A stretch of DNA of 64,000 bases from Gracilimonas sp965227785 (GTDB taxonomy: Bacteria > Bacteroidota > Rhodothermia > Balneolales > Balneolaceae): NCBI RefSeq assembly GCF_965227785.1, contig NZ_OZ245785.1:496001-560000 (forward strand), read 5' to 3'. This document shows, in pieces, positions 32,018 to 41,481 of the stretch (its first letter is position 1; each line of letters starts with the position of its first letter). Made by a program: the position numbers and the translations under genes. The notes under the pieces are model-generated. The model made no database searches and was not told the origin of the DNA. It saw only the letters and a program-made list of their open reading frames with translations.

Positions 32018-34459
32018 TTAAAACAGCAACAAAAAGCCGATGGAATTTCCGTACTTACCGTATAGCTTCTTGCTTACTTCCGCATATAGAATTCCAAATA
32101 TTTTAGAGGCCGCAATCCCGATTTCAGCCTGTGTTTGAGAACCGGAATATGGAAGCAGAGGCTCAAGGCTGGATGTTTGGTCTACCACACCGGCCGTTAA
32201 CACCGTTGATATCTTAATACCTGATTTCTGAATAAAGTTAATGGGAATGCTTCGGGTAAGTGAGCTTCCGAATTTGTAGCGGACTTTTATCTGTGAAACC
32301 CGATTGCCCAATGGCTCCCTGTAATCGATGGTGTTAAATGGTTTGTACCTCACGTAATCGTCCAATACGTACCCGTTGTATGTAAATAGCCGTTGATTGG
32401 GAACTCCTGCATCCGAAGCACCTACAATAATATCCGTTTGAAAAAAATGAGAGGAAAATACAGGCCAGTAAAACTTTAGTCCTACCCGATAGCGATTATA
32501 GTCAAAATCACTTCCCCAGCTGCTGATCCCCTTTTCAAGCACGGCATCGGTTAACCACCCAAACTCGCGGATATTATAATCCCGAAGAAACTGGGTTCTC
32601 AGATACTGCCGCGTATCATGATGAAGGTGCAGATACAAGCCTTTAACGGAACCGTTCTGAGCCGGATACTGCGGGTGATTGTTTGTAAACTCTTCCGGTG
32701 TCAGCCCGTCTCCAAACAGACTGAACTCGCTCGTAGCTGTTAAGGACCGGTGCATTTCTTCGAGGTATAGCGTTCTAATAAAAGATTCGGTTCCAAACCG
32801 AAAACGCAGGCCAGCTTCAAACCCTTCCCGTTCAAAAAAGCTATTCCCGGATGTTCCGGTAGCCAAGGCGTACATGGTTTGGCGTGCCTCGAAGAAATCC
32901 AGCGGTGTTCGGTTGTACTCGTAATCCTGATATTGAGGGAGTGTCTGTTTATGAAAGCTGCCTTCCGGAGCTATAAATGAATTCCCGAAAAAGTGATACC
33001 CACTCAGTTCATAGCTCCAGGATTGATTCCCAAAACCATAACCGCCTATTGCCCGGTATTCATAATCAGGATGAACCGGAGTTCGTATGCCCAGCCCCAG
33101 GTAATTTCCTTCCACCCGATTGTAATGGTAGATATCGCTGATATTGGTCATGTAAAACCGTTCCAGTTGGTATGGAAGCCTGAAAAAGGTCCTCATGGCC
33201 GACATCCCGGCTTTTACCAAAGCCCGGTCTTCCTCATAATCTTTGGCCTCATCAAGTAGCCGGGCATTATCATTTTTGTTCCGGTTTGCCAGCGTGTCCC
33301 AGTAAACACGGCTTCTCTTGTGAGCATCCTGCTGAATCTGGGTGGTGTTCAATTCTATTTGCTGTGGATCAATGCTTCGGGCATTCAGTTCGTAGTTATC
33401 CCAGGTCCATTCATCGTGATAGTAAATACGATCTTTAGAACCCATAAACTGCAGAACGGCTGAAAGCTCTGTTTTCTCGGGAAGCCAAAAATCCTCTACT
33501 TTTTTGTAACTCTGCTGATATCTGAGGTCGGATATCTTAAAGGTCCCGGAACTTGTTTCGGCATATTCATTCAGAGTTACGTCAATCCCCAGAATCACCG
33601 ACCGTTCTTCATCGTACCACACCTGACCTTCAAAAAGAGGACGGTTATCTTTCTTTGGTTCGAAGTATATTTCTGTGGTTCCCTCCGGCCAGCTGCTGTC
33701 TGCCTCTTCATCGTAGAGCTCGTAGTGGCTTCCGGCCTTATCAGATATTGGACCCACTACCGTTATACCTTCCGACAGGATACTCAAAACCACTTCATCC
33801 GAATTAAGGTTAAGAGGAGCTCCCCCTGTCGAAAAGAAATCATATTCACTGAAAAAATTATCGCTTGCCCGATTAGCCTCCAGTGTTTCGGAGTAACGCT
33901 CTGGTTCAGATATATATCGAATCTCCGATTTCCGTTCTGAGAATGCAATGGGTTTCAATTCATCCGGTTCGACTTCCTCATCATTAAATCCCTCCTCCAC
34001 GTTGCTGAGAATGGCCAGCTTATACACTTCGGCTTTATAGGAGTTCAGATTAGAGTTTTGCTGATCACGCAGTCGCGCCAACTCTTGAACCTTACGAGCC
34101 ACACGATCGGCACTAACCGTGACCTCCATCGATGCCAGGTCAGGTTCTAAATACACATCCTTCTGAATCTCTTTGCCGGCTTGAATATTGAAATGAATGA
34201 CTGTATCCCGAAATGAAATAAACCGGTAACGAATACGAACGTTTCCGGTGTCCAGCTTAATGGAATACGAACCGTCGCTTGCGGTATATGTTCCTTTGCT
34301 TGTTCCCTCTACTATAATATTTGCATACGGCAGTGTTTCCTGCGTTTCAGCATCGTACACAAAACCGGATAAGGTCCCCGTTTGCCCAAAAACATTAATA
34401 CCCGGAACCAAGAGTAAAAGGAATACAATCAACCCTGAAAAGCGGGACTCACTATTCAT
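32018..34459 (-). CDS. DUF5686 family outer-membrane protein with CarboxypepD_reg domain
   Basis: 813 residues. A signal peptide (to about residue 25, NVFGQ) precedes a CarboxypepD_reg-like beta-sandwich at about 28-115 (SGFVYDAETQETLPYANI), then a long DUF5686 region with aromatic-rich beta strands typical of an outer-membrane barrel, ending in FLLLF. The terminal Phe is characteristic of barrel proteins inserted by BamA. Proteins of this family in Bacteroidota are linked to surface or cell-wall homeostasis but have no proven role. It lies 101 bases upstream of the amidohydrolase gene in transcription order. Confidence 0.88.
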   Translation of the reverse strand: MNSESRFSGLIVFLLLLVPGINVFGQTGTLSGFVYDAETQETLPYANIIVEGTSKGTYTASDGSYSIKLDTGNVRIRYRFISFRDTVIHFNIQAGKEIQKDVYLEPDLASMEVTVSADRVARKVQELARLRDQQNSNLNSYKAEVYKLAILSNVEEGFNDEEVEPDELKPIAFSERKSEIRYISEPERYSETLEANRASDNFFSEYDFFSTGGAPLNLNSDEVVLSILSEGITVVGPISDKAGSHYELYDEEADSSWPEGTTEIYFEPKKDNRPLFEGQVWYDEERSVILGIDVTLNEYAETSSGTFKISDLRYQQSYKKVEDFWLPEKTELSAVLQFMGSKDRIYYHDEWTWDNYELNARSIDPQQIELNTTQIQQDAHKRSRVYWDTLANRNKNDNARLLDEAKDYEEDRALVKAGMSAMRTFFRLPYQLERFYMTNISDIYHYNRVEGNYLGLGIRTPVHPDYEYRAIGGYGFGNQSWSYELSGYHFFGNSFIAPEGSFHKQTLPQYQDYEYNRTPLDFFEARQTMYALATGTSGNSFFEREGFEAGLRFRFGTESFIRTLYLEEMHRSLTATSEFSLFGDGLTPEEFTNNHPQYPAQNGSVKGLYLHLHHDTRQYLRTQFLRDYNIREFGWLTDAVLEKGISSWGSDFDYNRYRVGLKFYWPVFSSHFFQTDIIVGASDAGVPNQRLFTYNGYVLDDYVRYKPFNTIDYREPLGNRVSQIKVRYKFGSSLTRSIPINFIQKSGIKISTVLTAGVVDQTSSLEPLLPYSGSQTQAEIGIAASKIFGILYAEVSKKLYGKYGNSIGFLLLF

Positions 34460-34500
34460 TATTTGTACCTGATTGCATACAAATTGAAATTTTTATTCGA

Positions 34501-35526
34501 TCAAACAACAGCCGACTCTAATACGTGAATAGTTTTCTTTGTTGCGTCGACCCGGGCTTCTAAACCCACCGGCAGTGTTATGTTATCATCTTCATGACTG
34601 ATCATAGCACCGTAGAAAGCCGGAATATCCAGTGATTTAATGTGGTCATCAAAAACCTGTTCTAAGGTAAGGCTGTTATCTCCTGCATCACAATTGGTAC
34701 ATTTCCCGAATACAAATCCTGAAATTTGATCGAGAACTCCGGCGAGTTTTAGCTGAGTCAGCATTCGGTCTATGCGATACACACTCTCCCCAACATCTTC
34801 AAGGTATAAAATGGCATTTTCGAACGAAGGCAAATAATCAGATCCCATCATGGCTACCAAAACCGATAAATTACCGCCAAGCAGCTTACCCTCAATACTT
34901 CCGGGAGTAATAACAAAATTACGTTTATCATCTTCAGGTATTTCGAATACAGGCGTTTCTCCATCCAGGATGATTTGCCTAAAAGCATTAACTGTAAACG
35001 GGTTCCAGTTAGACTTACCCACCGGCCCGTGAAAGGTAATCAGGTTACTTTTTTCATACATGGCCATGTGTAGTGAAGTGATATCGCTGAAGCCACAAAA
35101 TACTTTGGGGTTATTTTTGAATACATCATAATCCAGCAAAGGTAAGATACGGTTACATCCCCATCCCCCGCGAATACACATAACCCCATCTACCTGGGGG
35201 TCCCGAAACATATTCATTAAATCATCAGCTCGCTGTTGATCGGTTCCGGCCAGGTAACCTCTTTGGCTTCGAACATACTCCCCAAGCTTAAGATTAAAAC
35301 CGAGATCCTGCAAGTTTGTTAGCATCTCCTCAAAAACAGAAGATTCATAAATGGGACTTGCCGGTGCTACGAGTCCTAAGGTGTCTCCCGCTTTTAAAGC
35401 TTTGGGTTTAATTTTTTGAATAGTACCGGGAGCGGCTTTTGTTTCGTAGCCTGTGAGCCCAAAAGCAGCTCCGGTAAATGAAGCTAGTGCGGTTGTCTTG
35501 AGAAAGTCTTTTCGGGTAAATGCCAT
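34501..35526 (-). CDS. LD-carboxypeptidase (peptidase S66)
   Basis: 341 residues with an N-terminal export signal starting MAFTRKDFLKTTALASF, an RK variant of the twin-arginine motif. S66 features are clear: CIRGGWGCNRILPLLDYD, GFSDITSLHMAM with the nucleophile region, LYLEDVGESVYRIDRML carrying the Glu, and GAMISHEDDNITLPVG with the His. The enzyme removes the terminal D-alanine from L,D-tetrapeptides during murein recycling. If exported it would act in the periplasm rather than the cytoplasm, which is uncommon for this family (E. coli LdcA is cytoplasmic). It begins 28 bases upstream of nadD stop region. Confidence 0.9.
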   Translation of the reverse strand: MAFTRKDFLKTTALASFTGAAFGLTGYETKAAPGTIQKIKPKALKAGDTLGLVAPASPIYESSVFEEMLTNLQDLGFNLKLGEYVRSQRGYLAGTDQQRADDLMNMFRDPQVDGVMCIRGGWGCNRILPLLDYDVFKNNPKVFCGFSDITSLHMAMYEKSNLITFHGPVGKSNWNPFTVNAFRQIILDGETPVFEIPEDDKRNFVITPGSIEGKLLGGNLSVLVAMMGSDYLPSFENAILYLEDVGESVYRIDRMLTQLKLAGVLDQISGFVFGKCTNCDAGDNSLTLEQVFDDHIKSLDIPAFYGAMISHEDDNITLPVGLEARVDATKKTIHVLESAVV

Positions 35527-35554
35527 TATAAACAGATTTTATGAATGGCTGTAG

Positions 35555-36139
35555 TTAGCTATATAACTGCTCTTTTTCAATCACTTTTATAACTTCTTTC
35601 GGCACCTGATCAATGATGGAAACTCCGTTAGCTACATTCTCTCTGATTTCGGATGAAGACACATCAAGCGGAGTATGATCTATAAAATGGGCACGCTTCA
35701 AAATATTTTCCGCTACCTCTTCATGAGACTCCCCGGGGCGTTGTGCTACCAATAGCTTACATTCCTCCAGTATCTCTTCATAATATTTCCAGGTGTGAAA
35801 CTGAACCAGGCTGTCTTCCCCCATACAATAAAAGTAGGTGTTATCGGAATGGTGTTCCTTTAAGTATCGAATAGTCTGAACGCTGTAGGAAGGCTTAGGC
35901 AGTTCGTTCTCAATAGTTTTAATAAACACCTTCTTTTCGCCGGAGAAAACTTTTTTCAGCATTTTGAAACGGAGTTCGTAGGCCGTTTGGAACTCACCGC
36001 TTTTATGAGGCGGGTGAGGAGTCAACAAAATCCAAAGTTCGTCGATTAAATCTGACTGGAGAAAAGACCGGGCTATGGAAATATGTCCGTTATGAACCGG
36101 ATCGAAGGTACCCCCAAATAAACCAATCCGCGCCGACAT
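35555..36139 (-). CDS. nadD: Nicotinate-nucleotide adenylyltransferase
   Basis: 194 residues. The nucleotidyltransferase motif GGTFDPVHNGH at residues 9-19 and the C-terminal SSSEIRENV motif are diagnostic. The enzyme makes nicotinate adenine dinucleotide from NaMN and ATP in NAD biosynthesis. The start overlaps the end of bamD by one base (TAATG), so they are expressed together. Length is normal for the family. Confidence 0.96.
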   Translation of the reverse strand: MSARIGLFGGTFDPVHNGHISIARSFLQSDLIDELWILLTPHPPHKSGEFQTAYELRFKMLKKVFSGEKKVFIKTIENELPKPSYSVQTIRYLKEHHSDNTYFYCMGEDSLVQFHTWKYYEEILEECKLLVAQRPGESHEEVAENILKRAHFIDHTPLDVSSSEIRENVANGVSIIDQVPKEVIKVIEKEQLYS

Positions 36140-36978
36140 TAATCCTGTCCTGAGTCAGCAACCTCGCTTTGGCTGCTTCCGCCGTTCCGGGCTGCGGCTA
36201 ATTTTCTGACCGCTTCATCATGGTAGTTCTCAACTTCTTCACGATACTTACTTTCAGGAAATAGCTGCAGGAACTTCTCGTAATTCTCAATGGCTTTTCC
36301 GTAACGCTCTGCTTGCTTATTCACAACACTGTTATCAGCATAACTGATATAGATTTGAATTTGATCAACCAATGCTTGCTCTGCCCACTTAGACTCCGGA
36401 TACTGGTCAATGGTTTTATCAAGATAAATAGTAGCCGCTTTGTACTGTTCGGTTCGAACATAGAATCGGGCTGATTCATAAGACTTATGAGCCAACTTTT
36501 CTCTCATCTCGTCGATGCGAGCAGCTGCTTCCTGAACCTTTTCATGGTCCGGATATCGATTATTGAATAAACGAAATCGTTCAATGGCTTTCCGGGTCTG
36601 GTTTTGATCCAGCTTATAACGCGGGCTTAACTTGAAGTAGCACATCGCTGCTTTAAACTCCATATCAGGGCGACGTTCATCCTGCGGGTAATAACTGATA
36701 TACCGATCGTACTCGCTGGCAGCCAGCAAGAACTGCTTATCTTTGTAATAACTTTCGGCCAGGTAGTATTGGGCATCTTGTCCATATTCGGTGCCCCGGG
36801 CTACACGTGTAACGGTATCAAAGGCGTTAGCGGCCTCCGTATAATTTTCTTCTTCATAAAAGGCCATCGCTTTTTGATAGGCCACTTCAACAGAGTCTCC
36901 TCTTTTGATAAGCCGGTCATTTTTACAAGCTGAGAAGATGAATAAGAAAGTTAAAACTGCAAGTAGTTTACTGCGCAT
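36139..36978 (-). CDS. bamD: Outer-membrane assembly lipoprotein BamD-like
   Basis: 279 residues from ATG 36978. The lipobox FSAC (Cys18) and TPR-like repeats (YEEENYTEAANAFD, YKDKQFLLAASEYDRY, FNNRYPDHEKV) match BamD, an inner-leaflet lipoprotein of the BAM complex that inserts beta-barrel proteins. The 5' extension to 37065 was rejected because the lipobox fixes the N-terminus. It stands 20 bases downstream of the prenyl synthase gene, and nadD follows with a one-base overlap. The long acidic/Ser-rich tail (GGSSQSEVADSGQD) is unusual. Together with the SurA-like genes at 2-6 kb it supplies the barrel-protein pathway. Confidence 0.92.
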   Translation of the reverse strand: MRSKLLAVLTFLFIFSACKNDRLIKRGDSVEVAYQKAMAFYEEENYTEAANAFDTVTRVARGTEYGQDAQYYLAESYYKDKQFLLAASEYDRYISYYPQDERRPDMEFKAAMCYFKLSPRYKLDQNQTRKAIERFRLFNNRYPDHEKVQEAAARIDEMREKLAHKSYESARFYVRTEQYKAATIYLDKTIDQYPESKWAEQALVDQIQIYISYADNSVVNKQAERYGKAIENYEKFLQLFPESKYREEVENYHDEAVRKLAAARNGGSSQSEVADSGQD

Positions 36979-36997
36979 TGAGTATAATTTTTGTGAT

Positions 36998-37993
36998 TTA
37001 ATGGTCACGATTCTGTAAGAAGATAAGAAGTTTTTCAAGCTCTTGTTTATAATCAGAAGATTCAAATTTGTTTAATAGCTGAAACGCTTTTTTGTAGTGC
37101 TGATCTATTTCACCGGCAACATCATCCAGAACATTCAGGTCAGACATAATGTTCAACACCTCATCTACCTGTTCGGTTGTCGGGCTTTCAGCATCCAGCG
37201 TTTCACGGATTAGTGATGACTGCTCATCATTCGCCCGTTCTAACGCAAGGATGGTAAGATATGTTTTCTTTCCTTCGAAAATATCCCCACCGGGGCGTTT
37301 TCCAAACTTTTCAGGGTCTGCAGTAGCATCCAGCAAGTCATCCTGAATTTGAAAGGCAATACCCATTTCATAACCCAGTTCAGCCAGCTCTTCTCTCTTC
37401 CCGGATGTAGCATGTGCTGAGATTGCTCCCAACTCCAAAGCTCCGCTAAGTAAAGCCGCTGTTTTGCCCGCTATCATTTCCAGGTACTCATTATGATTTA
37501 CGTCATTACGATCTACAAATTCCATATCCAGAGCCTGCCCTTCGCATACCGTTACAATGGCCTTGGAGAATACCTTGTGAATGGCAGCAAATTCATCTTT
37601 TGTGAAACTGTCGTTCCCGCCATAATAACTGAGCTGTTGGTAAGCATCAGCAAACATCACATCCCCGGAAAGAATAGCTATGTTTTCATTCCATTTCTTA
37701 AAAACGCTGGCTTCACCACGTCGGGTATCGGCACTGTCCATGATGTCGTCATGGACAAGGGTGAAGTTGTGAAGTATTTCCACAGAGAGAGCGGCAGGTA
37801 AGGCATCATCTAATTCACCACCACATAATCCGTTTGCCAGCAAGGTGAGCATAGGCCGAATTCGCTTTCCTCCAACCGATAGTGCATACCGGTAAGGCTG
37901 ATAAAGTGTTTGGGGATGATCCGGAAAACTAAGGTTCTTTAGCCCGGTTTCAATCTTTTCCAATAATAGTTGTTGGAGTTTGCTGTTGCTCAA
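36998..37993 (-). CDS. Polyprenyl (geranylgeranyl/octaprenyl-type) diphosphate synthase
   Basis: 331 residues of the trans-prenyltransferase family. The first aspartate-rich motif is DDIMD (LVHDDIMDSADTRRG) and the second is DDLLD (FQIQDDLLD). Chain length depends on residues upstream of the first motif, which read SVEILHNFTLVHDD and suggest a short-to-medium product, but I cannot fix it. It uses IPP and an allylic diphosphate for quinone or membrane lipids. The gene is 74 bases upstream of the stop of fni, an IPP-metabolism neighbour. Confidence 0.93.
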   Translation of the reverse strand: MSNSKLQQLLLEKIETGLKNLSFPDHPQTLYQPYRYALSVGGKRIRPMLTLLANGLCGGELDDALPAALSVEILHNFTLVHDDIMDSADTRRGEASVFKKWNENIAILSGDVMFADAYQQLSYYGGNDSFTKDEFAAIHKVFSKAIVTVCEGQALDMEFVDRNDVNHNEYLEMIAGKTAALLSGALELGAISAHATSGKREELAELGYEMGIAFQIQDDLLDATADPEKFGKRPGGDIFEGKKTYLTILALERANDEQSSLIRETLDAESPTTEQVDEVLNIMSDLNVLDDVAGEIDQHYKKAFQLLNKFESSDYKQELEKLLIFLQNRDH

Positions 37994-38067
37994 TGCTCTT
38001 TTTGTAGATGAATAAACTGAATATAAGGAAATTAAGGGACGATGTTAGTTCTCAATCGCGCTTGAGT

Positions 38068-39093
38068 TTATTTGATTTCCTGAATATGTGAAGCGGATAA
38101 TTCCTGTATATTTGTGCACCCAAGCAGTGTAAGAATGGTTTTTAAATCCTTCTTCCACTGTCTTAACAGCTTCTCAAGCTCGGCATATTCATCCTTCTTT
38201 ATCGCTTTAATGACCGGCTGTGCCGATGCCGTGAAATGCGCACCCAAACAAAGTGACTTAGCGATATCAAAAGCAGAGCGAATGCCACCTGAAGCGATTA
38301 TCTCAAAGCTCCGCTCCCATTCCAGTTTACTCAGCTGTTTGATGCACTCCACGGTTGGAATTCCCCACTCATCAAAACCATGATTGGCGGTTTGATTGGA
38401 GGAACGGTAATTCTCAACTTTAGCCCAGCTGGTTCCCCCCGCTCCTGCAACATCAATCACATCAACCCCGACATTGAGCAACCTTCGGGCTGTATGCTCT
38501 GAGATGCCCGCTCCTGTTTCTTTAACTATTACGGGCAATTCGGTGTCTTTTACCAACTGTTCAATTCCATCCAGCACACCCCTGAAATCACGATCTCCTT
38601 CCGGCTGCATTAATTCCTGAAGCGGATTCAGGTGAACAATAATCGAATTGGCCTCGATCGAATCTATTAGTCGGTTGATCGATTTATTATCAAGGCCGCC
38701 AATAAGTTGTGCACCTCCAATGTTAGAACAAATAAAAGCATTGGGAGCTTTTTTACGAACGATTGAGAACGTATCGGTCAGAGATTCGTCTTCCAGCATG
38801 GCACGCTGACTTCCTACCCCAAACGGAAGATTTTCAGCTTCACAAAATTCCGCGATAATGGCATTTACCGGACCAGCTTCTGAAAAACCACCCGTCATAG
38901 AAGAAATAAAGAGTGGCATGCTGAAGGTTCGCCCCAACAACGTTGCTTCCGTAGCCACTTCATTGGAACTGACTTCTGGAAGTGCGTTATGAATAAAACG
39001 GAATCGTTCAAACCCGGAAGGCTGATCGTACTGCGTGCCTTCGGTTACAGTAAGCTCAACGTGGTCTTTTTTTCTATCTCTGATGTCTGTCAT
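38068..39093 (-). CDS. fni: Type 2 isopentenyl-diphosphate delta-isomerase
   Basis: 341 residues from ATG 39093 (MTDIRDRKKDHVEL), preferred over an upstream ATG at 39117. The FMN-dependent type II family is shown by SQRAMLED, NIGGAQ, VKETGAGISE and GGTSWAKVEN. It interconverts IPP and DMAPP using FMN and NADPH, feeding the prenyl synthase in the same cluster. Type 2 enzymes are the rule in Balneolota and Bacteroidota, which fits the presumed host. No overlap with neighbours. Confidence 0.95.
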   Translation of the reverse strand: MTDIRDRKKDHVELTVTEGTQYDQPSGFERFRFIHNALPEVSSNEVATEATLLGRTFSMPLFISSMTGGFSEAGPVNAIIAEFCEAENLPFGVGSQRAMLEDESLTDTFSIVRKKAPNAFICSNIGGAQLIGGLDNKSINRLIDSIEANSIIVHLNPLQELMQPEGDRDFRGVLDGIEQLVKDTELPVIVKETGAGISEHTARRLLNVGVDVIDVAGAGGTSWAKVENYRSSNQTANHGFDEWGIPTVECIKQLSKLEWERSFEIIASGGIRSAFDIAKSLCLGAHFTASAQPVIKAIKKDEYAELEKLLRQWKKDLKTILTLLGCTNIQELSASHIQEIK

Positions 39094-39202
39094 GGCAGAA
39101 ATTCCACATTCCAACAACCAAATTCCAATGGTTATTTTTAAAAGTCATGCGAGTCTACTAAAAGGTCTTTGCCAGAAATAGTTGGTAATCATTTTGTGAC
39201 TT

Positions 39203-39229
39203 AGATTCTTCGCTATCACTCAGAATGAC
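39203..39229. repeat. Fragment of the GTCATTCAGAG palindromic repeat family
   Basis: A 27-base piece with AGATTCTTCGCTATCACTCA and the distal GAATGAC end; it equals the right half of the repeat family seen at 42746, 46753, 47005 and 62988. It lies in the gap between fni and the SDR gene. Confidence 0.65.
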
Positions 39230-39243
39230 CCGGATAACTTAAT

Positions 39244-39966
39244 CTATGTTAAATAGCTGCCGCTATTCACGTGAAAAGTTTGCCCGGTGGCGTGTATTAG
39301 CTTTCCGGTTGCGAGTAGAAAACTGATTTCAGCAATCTGCTCGGGGGGTGCTATGGAATCCAAAGCTAAGTCTTTAGTCAAATAATCCTTTCCGTACACT
39401 TCTATGGAACCCTGGGCCATATCGGTATTCACAAAGCCTGGCGCAATCGTATAAGCCGTAATACCGTACTTTCCAAAGCTTCGGGCAATACTTTTGGTGA
39501 GTGCTGTCATCCCTCCCTTACTGGCGGCATAGCTGGCATATTCCTGAGTATCTCCTCGCGTTCCTGCCCGGGATGATATGTTGATCAGCCTCCCATCTTT
39601 TCCTGCTTTCTTCCAGGCATTGAGCGCCCATTTGGAGATCAATGCGGCCGATCGAAGATTCACTTGCAGCGTCAAATCCCAATTAGCCAACCATTCCTTG
39701 TCAGAGATATCGAAATCAGCTTCTGCAAACATTCCTGCGTTGTTAATGAGGACTTCAGGGATTTCATCTTCCTCAAATACCGCCTTGAGTTTTTCTACTT
39801 CTTCTTGCTTCGACAAATCACAGGCGATGTGTTTGTAGTTTTCGTTATTCGGGAAAGCGTGATTCGTTGATCGGGAGGTGCCTATAACTTCATGTCCCTC
39901 ATTCAATAATTTTTGAGCTATGGATTTGCCAATTCCGCGGGAGGTGCCGGTTACTAAGATCTTCAT
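39244..39966 (-). CDS. SDR family oxidoreductase
   Basis: 240 residues from ATG 39966 (MKILVTGTSRGIGKSI); an upstream ATG would overlap the DUF2480 gene. The Rossmann motif GTSRGIG is at residues 7-13, the NNAG motif at about 81-84, the catalytic Ser/Tyr/Lys as SSRAGTR then YASYAASKGG, and the PG loop APGFVNTDMA. The family is FabG-like (classical SDR). The reaction could be 3-oxoacyl-ACP reduction or another keto reduction. It lies last in the SUF-linked minus-strand run. Confidence 0.92.
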   Translation of the reverse strand: MKILVTGTSRGIGKSIAQKLLNEGHEVIGTSRSTNHAFPNNENYKHIACDLSKQEEVEKLKAVFEEDEIPEVLINNAGMFAEADFDISDKEWLANWDLTLQVNLRSAALISKWALNAWKKAGKDGRLINISSRAGTRGDTQEYASYAASKGGMTALTKSIARSFGKYGITAYTIAPGFVNTDMAQGSIEVYGKDYLTKDLALDSIAPPEQIAEISFLLATGKLIHATGQTFHVNSGSYLT

Positions 39967-39967
39967 T

Positions 39968-40477
39968 TTATCCTCTCCAAACCGGAACATTCGAACAGGC
40001 TTCCCCGTACATAATTTTTTTAGCTCTCTTCATTAACTTATTGGTAGCCAACATATAAATAGAATCAGGTACGTGCACTTTTCCACAGCCTTTCAGCAAT
40101 ACAAACTTATCTTCGTATTGGTCCCAGTCGTATTTGTCTAACTCTCTTTGGTAAAGCTGGTGTTGGAATGTCTCCTTTCTTCCCTTGACTACTTCTTTGG
40201 CAAATTCAGAAGCATGGGAGGTAATCAGCATCCATGCCCATGGAGCAATGATGGCATCGGTGCTGCAAAAAACGGTGAGATATTTACCTTCATATTGCAA
40301 CCAGTCAAATTCCTTTATTTGTTCCCGGAAGTCTTTCTCCTTCAGCATTAATTCCTGAAACAAGAACTGCTTTATATCCAGCTCTTCGATGGGTGTGTCG
40401 TCGTGGAATTGCTGTAAATCCAGCGTAACCAGCTTGGTATTCTGCTGAACCCGGTTTACAATAGTTTCTTCTGACAT
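39968..40477 (-). CDS. DUF2480 family protein
   Basis: 169 residues of the DUF2480 family, restricted mainly to Bacteroidota-like groups. Recognisable segments are LDLQQFHDDTPIEELDI, FLFQELMLKEKDFRE and APWAWMLITSHA, with a terminal CGKVHVPDSIYM. The family is often encoded in SUF operons, as here, where it stands downstream of a SufA-like gene, but no activity is known. It ends one base before the SDR start at 39966. Two cysteines (KGCGK and ACSNVP) near the end might bind a metal or cluster; this is inference. Confidence 0.9.
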   Translation of the reverse strand: MSEETIVNRVQQNTKLVTLDLQQFHDDTPIEELDIKQFLFQELMLKEKDFREQIKEFDWLQYEGKYLTVFCSTDAIIAPWAWMLITSHASEFAKEVVKGRKETFQHQLYQRELDKYDWDQYEDKFVLLKGCGKVHVPDSIYMLATNKLMKRAKKIMYGEACSNVPVWRG

Positions 40478-40496
40478 AGAAATTTTGAATTGGAGA

Positions 40497-40538
40497 TGTT
40501 GAATTTTGAATGACCAGATTGGGATTCAAAATTCAACA
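40497..40538. repeat. 15-base perfect inverted repeat in a SUF-operon gap
   Basis: Arms TGTTGAATTTTGAAT (40497-40511) and ATTCAAAATTCAACA (40524-40538) pair perfectly over a 12-base loop. A similar structure lies upstream of sufC at 44982-45062. It could shape mRNA stability or be a mobile palindrome; no T-tract follows. Confidence 0.7.
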
Positions 40539-40554
40539 TTTATCATTTATAATT

Positions 40555-40893
40555 TCAAATAGAGAAGGATTCTCCGCAGGAACAGGTACGGGAGGCGTTT
40601 GGGTTTTTAAAATGAAAACCCTGTCCGTTCAGTCCTTCGGTGTAATCCAGCTCGGTTCCAGCCAGATATAGAAAACTCCTCATGTCGACCAGCACTTTCA
40701 GTCCGTCAACATCGAAGATTTTATCGTTTTCTTCAGGCTGAACATCGGAATTGAATTCGAGATCATAAGTCAAACCGGAGCAACCACCGCTTACAACTCC
40801 TACACGCAGGAAAGCGTCATCAGGTACATTTTGCTCCTTGCGGATCAAATTAATCCGTTCAGTAGCTCTGTCTGTAATGGAAAGCTCTTCCAT
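40555..40893 (-). CDS. SufA/IscA-like A-type iron-sulfur carrier
   Basis: 112 residues of HesB/IscA type. Conserved cysteines are Cys38 (GGCSG), Cys104 and Cys106 (TCSCG). They bind and hand over [2Fe-2S]/[4Fe-4S] clusters in the cytoplasm. The gene sits in the SUF run between nfu-like and DUF2480. The symbol is not fixed: SufA, ErpA and IscA cannot be told apart by sequence inspection alone. Confidence 0.92.
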   Translation of the reverse strand: MEELSITDRATERINLIRKEQNVPDDAFLRVGVVSGGCSGLTYDLEFNSDVQPEENDKIFDVDGLKVLVDMRSFLYLAGTELDYTEGLNGQGFHFKNPNASRTCSCGESFSI

Positions 40894-40911
40894 AATACTA
40901 CTTCCTTTCTT

Positions 40912-41463
40912 TTAGACTGAGACAACTTGAATTTCAGGGTCAATGCGCTTCACCATGCTCTCGATAGCGTACAGCGTTCCGGTTGTAGCTGTTGGGCAGG
41001 TTCCGCAAGCTCCCTGGTAGTGCACCTTCAATCGGTTAGACTCCAAGCCCAATACTTTAAGTCCGCCTCCATCTGCCAGCAAATAAGGACGTACCTGCTC
41101 ATCAAGCATGCGGTTGATTTCCTGCAAGCGGGGATCATCAGATTCCTGAGCTTCTTTACTAACATGAACTTCAGAATCATCTTCGTTATGATCCGTTGCT
41201 TCGGCCTCACGTATCGGAGGCGCCAGCTTGCGAAGTAATTCAGACCAAACGGCTTTCCCATCCTGTGTTACGGTCACGTACTTATCTACATAGTACACAT
41301 TAATTACACTATCGATTGCAAACAGTGCCGATGCCAATTCATCGCCTTCAGCTTCAGCCGCATTTTCGAACGAACGGGTAGTACCGTTGGTCAGCGGTTC
41401 AGCCAATACAAAGCGCATGGCATCAGGATTTGGAGTACGTTCTATTTCTTTAATTTTTGCCAT
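40912..41463 (-). CDS. NfuA-like iron-sulfur carrier (Nfu N-domain plus NifU C-domain)
   Basis: 183 residues. An N-terminal Nfu_N domain (residues 6-85, starting ERTPNPDAMRF) is joined by an acidic/hydrophilic linker to the NifU-like C-terminal domain with the cluster-binding CGTC motif at about 154-157. Nfu proteins carry a [4Fe-4S] cluster to apo-targets. It lies between sufS and the SufA-like gene and is 18 bases from each. Domain order matches eukaryotic-type Nfu rather than E. coli NfuA, which has a degenerate A-type N-domain. Confidence 0.93.
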   Translation of the reverse strand: MAKIKEIERTPNPDAMRFVLAEPLTNGTTRSFENAAEAEGDELASALFAIDSVINVYYVDKYVTVTQDGKAVWSELLRKLAPPIREAEATDHNEDDSEVHVSKEAQESDDPRLQEINRMLDEQVRPYLLADGGGLKVLGLESNRLKVHYQGACGTCPTATTGTLYAIESMVKRIDPEIQVVSV

Positions 41464-41481
41464 CTCGATTCTCGTTTGTTT